From positions 1 to 17,147 of the forward strand of contig CAYXXN010000049.1 in NCBI GenBank assembly GCA_964469055.1: a stretch of DNA of 17,147 nucleotides, given 5' to 3'. Below are positions 6,590 through 13,244 of the stretch, piece after piece. This DNA is from CAYXXN01 sp964469055 (lineage in GTDB: Bacteria; Acidobacteriota; Thermoanaerobaculia; Multivoradales; JAHEKO01). A program made the position numbers and the translations under genes. Below the pieces are notes generated by a model. It did not search any database, was not told the DNA's origin, and saw only the letters and a list, made by a program, of their open reading frames with translations. Every line of letters starts with the position of its first letter. Position 1 is the first letter of the stretch.

Positions 6590-6964
6590 ATGTCCATGCG
6601 CAGAAGGTCTCATCAGGCCGGCGAGGGGGTCGCGGGCTGCCTGTTCTGGGCGGCGATCCTCGGCATCATGCTGTTGGTGGCCTTCAAGATGGCGCCGGTG
6701 AAGATCGCCAGCTCCGAGCTCTACGACTTCATGGTCGAGCAGGCGAAGTTCGCCGGTCGCACGCCGGCCGATACCGTCAAGGGACGGGTGCTGGCCAAAG
6801 CGCGGGAGCTCGAGCTGCCCGTGGCCGAGAAGAACGTGACCGTCGAAAAGGCCGGCGGTCGCATCCGGCTACGCTGCACGTACACCGTGCCGGTCGACTT
6901 CTACGTCTACGTCTACCAGTGGCGGTTCGTCCACGAGGTGGACCGGCCGATCTTCGTCGTCTAA
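6590..6964 (+). CDS. Small single-pass membrane protein of unknown function
   Basis: I cannot assign a function. The 124-residue product has a basic N-terminus (RRRSHQ), one membrane helix at about 15-33 (GCLFWAAILGIMLLVAFKM) and a soluble part of about 90 residues. That part alternates charged helix and beta strands, with an aromatic stretch VDFYVYVYQWRF near the end. Position right after signal peptidase genes, size and topology recall the DUF4845 proteins that follow lepB in many proteobacteria. The visible residues are too divergent to claim membership. ATG 6590 has CGGGAG about twelve bases upstream; ATG 6596 is a possible alternative. The gene ends 12 bp from the convergent pyrF stop. 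Confidence 0.75.
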   Translation: MSMRRRSHQAGEGVAGCLFWAAILGIMLLVAFKMAPVKIASSELYDFMVEQAKFAGRTPADTVKGRVLAKARELELPVAEKNVTVEKAGGRIRLRCTYTVPVDFYVYVYQWRFVHEVDRPIFVV

Positions 6965-6976
6965 CCGGGCCGGCGG

Positions 6977-7666
6977 CTAGCCCAGCGCCTGCGCCAGCTC
7001 CGAGAGCGCCCGTTCCGGGTCCGCCGCCCGGGTCAGCGGCCGGCCGATCACCAGCAGGTCGGCGCCCGCCGCCCGTGCCGCCGCCGGTGTGGCCACCCGC
7101 TGCTGGTCGTCCCCGACGACCTCGGCGAGCCAGCGGATGCCGGGAGTGACGAGCCGGAACGGCGCCGGCAGAGCCGGCCGCAGGAGGGCAAGCTCCTGCG
7201 GCGAGCAGCCGGCGCCGGCGCAGCCCGCCTCCCGGGCCAGCCGCGCCCAGGCGAGCGCCCGCTCGGCCGGCGGCCCCGGCAGGTCGAGTCGCGCCAGCGC
7301 CGCGGCGTCGAGGTGGGTGAGGAGCGTGACGGCGAGCAGCGCCAGCGCCGCGCCCGCCGCGGCCCGCGCCGCCGCCAACATCGCGGCGCCGCCGCCGGCG
7401 TGCACGGTGAGGTAGTCGACCGAGAGATCGCGGGCGGCCGCCACGGCGCCTGCCACCGTCGCCGGGATGTCGTGCAGCTTCAAGTCGAGAAAGACCGCGC
7501 GGCCGCGGCGGCGAGCCTCCTCCACGGCGCGGGGCCCGAACCGGCTGAAAGCCTCGAGCCCGACCTTGAGCACGCCCACCCGCGGCCCGAACCGTTCCGC
7601 GAGCGCGACGAAGCTCCCCCAGTCAGGGGTGTCGAGGGCGACGACGACGCAGTCGAGCGCCTTCAC
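6977..7666 (-). CDS. pyrF: Orotidine 5'-phosphate decarboxylase
   Basis: A 229-residue TIM-barrel enzyme that decarboxylates OMP to UMP, the last step of de novo pyrimidine synthesis. The active-site signature DLKLHDIPAT at 61-70 holds the D-x-K-x-x-D array (D61, K63, D66). TPGIR and the C-terminal VIGRPLTRAADP strand bind the substrate phosphate. Length and spacing fit the short bacterial PyrF type. The start is GTG at 7664-7666, preceded by AGGAGGG at 7674-7680 and overlapping the pyrD stop in a GTGA quadruplet. The two genes are therefore almost certainly translationally coupled. PyrD makes orotate, which is converted to the PyrF substrate by PyrE (not in the window). A long Ala-rich stretch at about 80-120 reflects base composition. 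Confidence 0.95.
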   Translation of the reverse strand: MKALDCVVVALDTPDWGSFVALAERFGPRVGVLKVGLEAFSRFGPRAVEEARRRGRAVFLDLKLHDIPATVAGAVAAARDLSVDYLTVHAGGGAAMLAAARAAAGAALALLAVTLLTHLDAAALARLDLPGPPAERALAWARLAREAGCAGAGCSPQELALLRPALPAPFRLVTPGIRWLAEVVGDDQQRVATPAAARAAGADLLVIGRPLTRAADPERALSELAQALG

Positions 7667-8730
7667 GCCGCCTCCCTCCTCAGATCGGCGCCGACCGCCT
7701 CGGCGATCGAGCCCAGGCCATCGCGATCGAGTAGCTCCAGCAGCCCCCGGTGGATGCGCCGGAACAGAGCGGGACCTTCGAAGACGAGCCCGCTGTAGAG
7801 CTGCACCAGCGAGGCGCCGGCACGCAGCCGGCGGTAGGCCTCCGCGGCGCTGTCGACGCCGCCGACGGAGACCAACGCGCAACGGCCGAAGAGCGCACCG
7901 GCGAGCGCTTGAAGCTGGGTGAAGCTGCGCTCCCGCAGGACCCGTCCGGAGAGCCCGCCCTCCGGGCGGGCACCTGGTAGGAGGGTGCGGTCCACCGTCG
8001 TGTTGGTGGCGACCACGCCGGCCGCGCCGCCCTCGACCGCGGCGCGCGCCAGCTCCACCGCCGCCGCCGGCTCGAGGTCGGGGGCAAGCTTGACCAGCAC
8101 TGGCCGGTCGGTGAGCTGGCGAGCCCCAGCGAGCAGCGGGACCAGACCCTCCGCCGTCTGCAAGGAGCGCAGGCCAGGAGTGTTGGGAGAGGAGACGTTG
8201 AGCACCAGGTAGTCGGCCCATGGCCCCAGGGCCTCGACCAGCTCGAGGAAGTCTCGTTTGGCCACTTCAATGGGTGTGTCGCTGTTATTGCCCAGGTTGA
8301 CGCCCACTGGAATGCCAGAATCTGCGGAAAATCTGAGGTTGCGCTCCACCACAACTTTCCCTGAGCTGTTGAAACCAAGCGAGTTCTGGAGGCTGCGCTC
8401 CGCCGGGTAGCGGAACAGGCGGGGCTTGGGGTTTCCAGGCTGGGGCCGGGGGGTGACCGTGCCCACCTCGACTGAGCCGGCGCCCAGGGCGGCGAAAGCC
8501 CGCACCAGCCGGCCGTCCTTGTCGAAGCCCGCTGCCAGCCCCACCGGGCCCGGGAAGCGGCAGCCCAACAGATCCTGGACCAGCCGCGGCGAAGCGAGGG
8601 CGCAGCGGCGAGCGACCGCGCGCTCTAGGGCCGGCAGTCGCTGCAGACCTGCGAGGGCTCGGGTCGCCAGCCCGTGCGCCGCCTCGGGCTCGAGGGCGAA
8701 GAGCAGGGGGCGCAATAACGGATAGCCCAT
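7663..8730 (-). CDS. pyrD: Dihydroorotate dehydrogenase (quinone), class 2
   Basis: A 355-residue FMN enzyme of the cytoplasmic membrane that oxidises dihydroorotate to orotate and passes electrons to quinone. The N-terminal YPLLRPLLFALEPEAAHGLA helices mark class 2, being the quinone tunnel and membrane contact. Barrel motifs are AAGFDKDG (66-73), EVGTVTPRPQPGNPKPR (88-104), NSLGFN (116-121), GVNLGNN (143-149) and LNVSSPNTPGLR. The last carries the class 2 catalytic serine (S181) where class 1 has cysteine. QLYSGLVFEGP is near the end. Length is normal. The stop codon overlaps the pyrF start. A stretch at roughly 8255-8392, encoding residues 113-158, has clearly lower GC and many codons rare elsewhere in the window, although the protein there is conserved. 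The start is ATG 8728-8730 with no clear ribosome binding site. Confidence 0.96.
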   Translation of the reverse strand: MGYPLLRPLLFALEPEAAHGLATRALAGLQRLPALERAVARRCALASPRLVQDLLGCRFPGPVGLAAGFDKDGRLVRAFAALGAGSVEVGTVTPRPQPGNPKPRLFRYPAERSLQNSLGFNSSGKVVVERNLRFSADSGIPVGVNLGNNSDTPIEVAKRDFLELVEALGPWADYLVLNVSSPNTPGLRSLQTAEGLVPLLAGARQLTDRPVLVKLAPDLEPAAAVELARAAVEGGAAGVVATNTTVDRTLLPGARPEGGLSGRVLRERSFTQLQALAGALFGRCALVSVGGVDSAAEAYRRLRAGASLVQLYSGLVFEGPALFRRIHRGLLELLDRDGLGSIAEAVGADLRREAA

Positions 8731-8787
8731 CGAGGGGTCGGCGAGCGGCCTGTTACTATCTCACGGCCGCCGCGCCTTGCCGTCTCG
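8731..8787. promoter_or_regulatory. Divergent promoter region of pyrD and the AP-superfamily gene
   Basis: The 57-bp gap must hold both promoters. TACTAT at 8754-8759 (+) and TAGTAA at 8753-8758 (read on -) overlap and could serve as -10 boxes for the two directions, 28 and 22 bases before the start codons. Neither has a clear -35 partner, so the assignment is tentative. Confidence 0.3.
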
Positions 8788-10539
8788 ATGCTCGTAGCCG
8801 CTTCGCCCTCGCGTCCCTGGCCGGGGCGCCTGGCGCGTGCCCTGCTGCTCGGTTCCCTGCCGGGATGGCTGGCCGGAGCCTTGCTGACCGGCCTGCTCTT
8901 CTTCCTCAACCCCGGCCTCGACTTCGACGTCGCTTCTGTGGCGCGGGGCGTGGGCTCGTACGGGCCTCTGCTCGGCGCGGTCTCGGCCCTCGTCGTCGCC
9001 GGGGCTTGCCGCCTCTCTCCCGAGCGCGCCGCGAGGGCCTTGCCCTGGGCGATGACCGGTGTCCTCGGTTTGGCCGCAGCGGCCGCCGGGTATAACGCCT
9101 CGCACTACTCCTTCTTCCTGCCGCCGGGCATCGGCACGCGCCTGATCAAGGCGGCGGTCGTCGTCGCGGTGGCGGCCCTGATCAGCTTCTACACGGCGCT
9201 GCTCCACAGCCTCAACGACCGACCCTACGGGCGGCGCAGTCGTTGGGGCCTCGCGGCGGTCGCCCTGGCCGCCGTTTACTTCATGCTGGAGCGCCGCGAA
9301 GCGTTCGCGCCACGGCCCGAGGCGGCCCCCCTGCCCGCCACCGTCGACTTGCGCGAGCTGCCGCGGCTCTACGTGCTGGGCTTGGAGGGAGCGACCCTGG
9401 ACGTCATCCTGCCGCTCGCCGGCGAAGGCCAGCTCCCGTTCTTCGCCAGGACGCTCGCCGAGGGCGCGTACGGCCGGCTGGGCTGCGTGCCGCCGGTGGT
9501 GACGTCGGCTGTCTGGACGACGCTCGCCAGCGGCAAGCTGCCGTTCCGTCACCAGGTCCTCGGCCGCAAGCTGGTGTCCACGCCCCTCGACCCCGACACC
9601 CCGCTCGCCTTGGCGCCCCATCGGCTCGGCTTAGCGCGCTGGGGCACCTTCGGCGCGGCGCCCAGGCCGGTCGACGGCAACGACCGGCGGGCTCTCACGC
9701 TCTGGGAGATGTTGGCCCGCCTGGACCTGGCGAGCGGCGCCGTCGGCTGGCCGGCCTCGTGGCCGGCGCAGGGGCCCACCGCCTTCGTCTTCTCGGACCG
9801 CTACTTCTACGGCGAGCTCGAGGCGGCGGCGGCCGTGCCAGCCGATCTGGTCGACCGCGGCGCCCTGTTCCGCGTGGGCACCTACGAGATCGACCCGCGA
9901 TTGCTCGCCGAGATCGAGCGGCCCCGTGACCGACGCCTCCTCGAAGGCGCCTTCGCCTCCGACCTGTGGCGGCAGGCCCTCGCCCGTTTCCTCCTCGACC
10001 AGGCGCAGGGCCTGCGCGGATTCTTCTTGCGCCTGACCGGTCTCGGGCACGTCTCGCGGGCCTCTTTCGGGGGCTTCACGGCGGTCGTCCTCGAGGGCAG
10101 CCGGCGGCGTGACGACCACGCCGCGGCGGCCGAGCTGGTCCTCTACTACCGGTGGCTCGACCGTTGGCTGGACGACTTCTGGTCCTCGCAACCCGCGCCC
10201 AAGATCCTGGCCGTTGTTTCACCGCATGGTTTCGTGGCGCCGACCCGCTGGCGGCGGATGCTCGGGGTCGGCGGCGTGCGACAGCAAGGCCAGCTGTGGG
10301 GTCCGCCGGACGGCCTGGTGCTCCTGGTCGGCGAAGGCATCTCGCCCGGGCGTCTCCTGACCGACGCCGAGCTCGCCGACGTCGTGCCGACTCTGCTCTA
10401 CGCCCTCGGCCTGCCGAGCGCCCGCGACTTCGACGGCCGGGTGCTGACCGAGGCGTTCACCCCCGCCTTCCTGGCCAGTCGTCCGCTCACCTTCGTGCCC
10501 TCGTACGAGACCCTGCTGCCGGCGGCCACGACGCCCTAG
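8788..10539 (+). CDS. Polytopic membrane protein with degenerate alkaline-phosphatase-superfamily domain
   Basis: A 583-residue protein. Residues 1-170 contain about five membrane segments (near 17-40, 60-75, 87-103, 118-140 and 152-167). Residues 190-570 resemble the type I phosphodiesterase/phosphatase branch of the alkaline phosphatase superfamily: VLGLEGATLDVI, GQLPFFARTLAEGAYG, PPVVTSAVWTTLASGK, then AVVSPHGF, and DVVPTLLYALGLPSARDFDGRVL at the end. Canonical metal ligands are altered. The Asp of the GLDGA motif is E200, the Asp of SDHG is P479, and a histidine expected before the late DGL strand is not seen (W504). The presumed nucleophile position T239 and H255 remain. It may therefore be an inactive or altered-function homologue. 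It is divergent from pyrD, and its stop overlaps the bactofilin stop in a CTAG. The substrate is unknown. Confidence 0.8.
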   Translation: MLVAASPSRPWPGRLARALLLGSLPGWLAGALLTGLLFFLNPGLDFDVASVARGVGSYGPLLGAVSALVVAGACRLSPERAARALPWAMTGVLGLAAAAAGYNASHYSFFLPPGIGTRLIKAAVVVAVAALISFYTALLHSLNDRPYGRRSRWGLAAVALAAVYFMLERREAFAPRPEAAPLPATVDLRELPRLYVLGLEGATLDVILPLAGEGQLPFFARTLAEGAYGRLGCVPPVVTSAVWTTLASGKLPFRHQVLGRKLVSTPLDPDTPLALAPHRLGLARWGTFGAAPRPVDGNDRRALTLWEMLARLDLASGAVGWPASWPAQGPTAFVFSDRYFYGELEAAAAVPADLVDRGALFRVGTYEIDPRLLAEIERPRDRRLLEGAFASDLWRQALARFLLDQAQGLRGFFLRLTGLGHVSRASFGGFTAVVLEGSRRRDDHAAAAELVLYYRWLDRWLDDFWSSQPAPKILAVVSPHGFVAPTRWRRMLGVGGVRQQGQLWGPPDGLVLLVGEGISPGRLLTDAELADVVPTLLYALGLPSARDFDGRVLTEAFTPAFLASRPLTFVPSYETLLPAATTP

Positions 10540-10907
10540 AGGGGTTCTCGCTCCTCGTCTGCTGTCGCTCCCTCCAGGGGCGGGGTGCCCGTGTCGCAGC
10601 TCACCCGCAGGATGGCCCCCTCGGCCACCACCAGCGACGGCGTCACCAGCTCGGCCTCGACCCGCGAGCCGCGCTCGAGCTCGATGTGGGCCGCCGTGGC
10701 CCGGCCGCGCAGAATCCCGCAGACGAAGAGCCTTCCCACCTCGATCTCGGCCTCCACCTCGCCGGCCTCGCCGATGATCAGGTCGCCGGGCGAAACGATC
10801 CGACCGGAGACCCTGCCGTCCACCCGGAAGGTGTCCTCGAAGCGGAGCTCGCCCACTAGCTGGCTGCCGGCATCGAGAAAGCCGTTGAGCTCGCCGCTTG
10901 CGGCCAA
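10536..10907 (-). CDS. Bactofilin-family cytoskeletal protein
   Basis: A 123-residue protein of the bactofilin (polymer-forming cytoskeletal) family, right-handed beta-helix proteins that polymerise without nucleotide and scaffold cell-shape or chromosome-segregation factors. Residues 10-105 show the repeating hydrophobic/Gly pattern: LVGELRFEDTFRVDGRVSGRIVSPG, then LIIGEAGEVEAEIEVGRLFVCGILRGRATA, with the VDGxVxG element typical of the family. The short polar tails also fit. The start is TTG at 10905-10907, three bases after the parB stop, and the first visible repeat begins soon after. It is the last gene of the rsmG-parA-parB run, and bactofilins next to parAB are known to organise ParABS in some bacteria such as Myxococcus (family knowledge). 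A role in positioning the origin region is plausible here. Confidence 0.87.
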   Translation of the reverse strand: MAASGELNGFLDAGSQLVGELRFEDTFRVDGRVSGRIVSPGDLIIGEAGEVEAEIEVGRLFVCGILRGRATAAHIELERGSRVEAELVTPSLVVAEGAILRVSCDTGTPPLEGATADEEREPL

Positions 10908-10910
10908 GCG

Positions 10911-11747
10911 CTAGTCTCCGCCCCGGCTGAGCGACTCGAAGAGTCGGATGAGATCCTCCTCGTCGTGGAAGTGGATGACGAGTCGCCCGCCTCGCTTGCC
11001 GCGCCGGATCTCGACCTTGGTCTTGAGCTTGCGGGTGAGCCGCTCGGCGGCGGCCGCGGTGTCCGGATCGGACGGCCGTGCCGCTCGACGTCGTGGCCGC
11101 GCTCCCGAGGCCAGCCGCTCGAGCTGGCGGGCGGAGAGGTCGAGGGCGACCGCGCGGCGCGCCAGATCGATGGCGCGGTCGGCCGGCAGCGGGACCAGCG
11201 GCCGTGCCTGGCCGGCGGTGAGCGAGCCGTCCCGCAGGAGCTCTCGGACCTCAGAAGGTAAACGCAATAAACGCAGTGAGTTAGATACTGCAGTGCGACT
11301 CTTGCCGAGGCCCTGCGCGATCCTCTCCTGGGACAGCCCGAAACCGGCGGCCAGGGCTTGCAGCCCCTCGGCCTCCTCTAGGGGGTTCAGATCGGTGCGC
11401 TGCAGATTCTCGACCAGGGCGAGCTCCAGGAGCTCGCGGTCATCGGCGACCTCGCGCACCACGACCGGCACCTCGGCTAGACCCGCGCGCTGCGCCGCCC
11501 GCCAGCGGCGCTCTCCGGCGACGATAACGAAACTCCCATCCACCGCGGGAGTGACCAGGAGGGGCTGGAGTACCCCTTGGGCACGGATCGACTCGACGAG
11601 CTCGCCCAAGCTCTCCTCATCGAAGCTCGCCCGCGGCTGCAGGTGGCTGGGCCGCAGCCGGCCCACCGGCAGGGTTCGCGCCGGCGCCTCCCTCGGTCCT
11701 TCGAGCAACGCGTCGAGGCCGCGCCCCAGGGCTCGCCGCTTGCTCAT
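10911..11747 (-). CDS. parB: Chromosome partitioning protein ParB
   Basis: A 278-residue CTP-dependent DNA clamp that loads at parS and spreads to form the origin partition complex. It starts with the typical MSKRRALGRGLDALL. The N-terminal CTP/ParB domain has GERRWRA at 78-84 and LVENLQRTDLNPLEEA at 111-126. The helix-turn-helix LSQERIAQGLGKSRTAVSNSLRLL (138-161) reads parS, and a short basic/acidic linker leads to the dimer domain ending FHDEEDLIRLFESL. The ATG lies inside the parA stop (ATGA overlap), so translation is coupled. Codons for residues about 150-166 in the helix-turn-helix are unusually AT-rich (11251-11300 is 44 % GC by hand count, with two TTA). Candidate parS sites lie about 1.5 kb upstream at 13203-13244. 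Confidence 0.97.
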   Translation of the reverse strand: MSKRRALGRGLDALLEGPREAPARTLPVGRLRPSHLQPRASFDEESLGELVESIRAQGVLQPLLVTPAVDGSFVIVAGERRWRAAQRAGLAEVPVVVREVADDRELLELALVENLQRTDLNPLEEAEGLQALAAGFGLSQERIAQGLGKSRTAVSNSLRLLRLPSEVRELLRDGSLTAGQARPLVPLPADRAIDLARRAVALDLSARQLERLASGARPRRRAARPSDPDTAAAAERLTRKLKTKVEIRRGKRGGRLVIHFHDEEDLIRLFESLSRGGD

Positions 11748-12502
11748 GCCGCCCGCCGCAGGAACTCGCGCGCCAGGGCAAGGTAGGCCTCGGCGCCCCG
11801 GCTCTTGATGTCGTAGAGGATAACCGGCTGGCCGTGGCTGGGCGCCTCGGCGAGCCGCACGTTGCGCGGCACGACGGTATCGTAGACCCGATCCGTGAAG
11901 TGCCGCCGGATCTCGAGAGCGACGTCGCGGCAAAGGTTGGTGCGCTCGTCGTACATGGTCAGGAGGACACCGGCGATGCCCAGCCGGGGGTTCGACGACG
12001 AGCGCACCCGCTGCACGGTCTTCACCAACTCGCTCACGCCCTCGAGAGCGAAGTACTCGCACTGCAGTGGCACCAGGACGCCGTCGGCCGCGGTCAGGGC
12101 GGAGACCGTCAAGTGACCGAGGGAGGGCGGGCAGTCGAGCAGCACCGTGTCGTAGCGTCCTACCACTCCCTCGAGGCTTTCGCCCAGCCGGTACTGCCAG
12201 CCCTCGAGATCGACGAACTCGACCTCGACTCCCACCAGGTCGCGGTCGGCGGGCAGCACGTCCAGCCCGGCGAGTCCCGTCGGGCGCACTGTCGCCGCCG
12301 CCGAGGCCCCCCCGGTCAGCACGTGGTAGAGGTGCGGCGGGGTCCGCTCCAGGCCCAGGCCGCGGCTGGCGTTGCCCTGGGGATCGCAGTCCACCAGGAG
12401 AATCCGCCGCTCGAGCGCCGCCAACGCCGCGCCTAGGTTGATGGCGGTCGTCGTCTTGCCGACCCCACCTTTTTGGTTGGCGATCGCCAGGACCGTCGCC
12501 AT
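11744..12502 (-). CDS. parA: Chromosome partitioning ATPase ParA (Soj)
   Basis: A 252-residue Walker-type ATPase that binds nucleoid DNA as an ATP dimer and is released by ParB, moving the origin region. The deviant Walker A box KGGVGKTT at 11-18 carries the signature lysine K11. LLVDCDPQGNAS (35-46) gives the A' box, and LLDCPPSLG (121-129) is Walker B. The absence of an N-terminal DNA-binding domain and the length show the short chromosomal Soj type, not the long plasmid type. It begins four bases after the rsmG stop and overlaps parB by 4 bp (ATGA), forming a tight rsmG-parA-parB unit. The order is the one conserved near origins in many phyla. Confidence 0.97.
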   Translation of the reverse strand: MATVLAIANQKGGVGKTTTAINLGAALAALERRILLVDCDPQGNASRGLGLERTPPHLYHVLTGGASAAATVRPTGLAGLDVLPADRDLVGVEVEFVDLEGWQYRLGESLEGVVGRYDTVLLDCPPSLGHLTVSALTAADGVLVPLQCEYFALEGVSELVKTVQRVRSSSNPRLGIAGVLLTMYDERTNLCRDVALEIRRHFTDRVYDTVVPRNVRLAEAPSHGQPVILYDIKSRGAEAYLALAREFLRRAA

Positions 12503-12506
12503 GCCC

Positions 12507-13154
12507 TCAGGTGGAAGGCGGCCGGCCGACGGCCACCACGCGCAGGAGCTGTCGGTGGGCGCCCGCCAGCCGCCGGCGCTCGGCGACGACCAAGGAGTCG
12601 GGCAGCACGGGATCGATCTCGCCGCTCCACAGCAGCAGGCAACCCGTCGGCGCCAACCGCAGGCCGAGCCAGGCGAGATCCCGCGGTGGCAGCTTCAAGG
12701 CCCTGACCGTGACGACATCGACGACGGCGGGCAGGGCGGCTGCGGAGGCGGCGCCGACTCTAGCATCGAGACACACGCACGACAACGCAGCGGCCCGCCG
12801 CGCGGCCTCGAGGAAGGCCCACTTGCGCTGCCGCGCCTCGACCAGGACTGCCTGGAGCGAGGGCTCGGCGGCCGCCAGCACGAAGCCTGGGAAGCCGCCC
12901 CCGGAGCCGACGTCGAGGAGGCGCGCTCCGGGCTCGATCAGCGGCAGGCCCGCCAGGGACTCCCCATAGTGCCGCTCGACGACCTCGCCGGCCGTACCCG
13001 GCCCGACGAGCGAAAGACGCGGGTTCCAACGACGCAGCTCCTGGTAGTGCCGGTAGAGCATCCGCTCGGAGCTCTCCGCCAGCGGCCGGGGCGAGCTGCG
13101 GCGCAGGCGCTCGGTGAAATCGTCGAGCGAGAGGTCGGGCAGGGTGGAGCCCAC
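12507..13154 (-). CDS. rsmG: 16S rRNA (guanine527-N7)-methyltransferase RsmG
   Basis: A 215-residue SAM-dependent enzyme that methylates N7 of G527 in 16S rRNA. The SAM site LLDVGSGGGFPG at 79-90 is the RsmG hallmark, followed by VEARQRKWAFLEAA and the VVTVRALKL strand. The region before it (YRHYQELRRWNPRLSLVG) corresponds to the usual WNxxxNLT segment. I chose GTG at 13152-13154 because it gives the normal family length and starts just before the conserved LSLDDF part. The frame stays open to an ATG at 13226, but that extension would run through the parS-like site and shows no family resemblance. The ribosome binding site is weak. Loss of this enzyme gives low-level streptomycin resistance in other bacteria (family knowledge). 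Confidence 0.95.
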   Translation of the reverse strand: MGSTLPDLSLDDFTERLRRSSPRPLAESSERMLYRHYQELRRWNPRLSLVGPGTAGEVVERHYGESLAGLPLIEPGARLLDVGSGGGFPGFVLAAAEPSLQAVLVEARQRKWAFLEAARRAAALSCVCLDARVGAASAAALPAVVDVVTVRALKLPPRDLAWLGLRLAPTGCLLLWSGEIDPVLPDSLVVAERRRLAGAHRQLLRVVAVGRPPST

Positions 13155-13202
13155 GCCGCTATTCTCGCCGGGAATTGACCGACCGTGCCTCGGGTGCCAC
13201 CA

Positions 13203-13218
13203 TGTTTCACGTGGCACA
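13203..13218. promoter_or_regulatory. parS-like ParB binding site 1
   Basis: TGTTTCACGTGGCACA differs at one position from the degenerate parS palindrome TGTTYCACGTGRAACA (C at position 13 instead of A). It lies between the divergent rsmG and LAGLIDADG-type genes, about 1.5 kb from parB, where chromosomal parS sites are commonly found. Confidence 0.75.
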
Positions 13219-13228
13219 CAGGGCAACC

Positions 13229-13244
13229 GGTTCCACGGGAAACA
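13229..13244. promoter_or_regulatory. parS-like ParB binding site 2
   Basis: GGTTCCACGGGAAACA matches TGTTYCACGTGRAACA at 14 of 16 positions, with mismatches at positions 1 and 10. It begins 26 bp after the start of site 1, and its last base is the A of the downstream ATG at 13244. A further perfect half-site GTGAAACA follows at 13250-13257 inside that gene. Confidence 0.55.

Noticed and set aside
13155..13226. Longer rsmG start at ATG 13226
   Set aside because: The extra 24 residues are encoded across a parS-like site, resemble no RsmG sequence, and exceed the normal family length.
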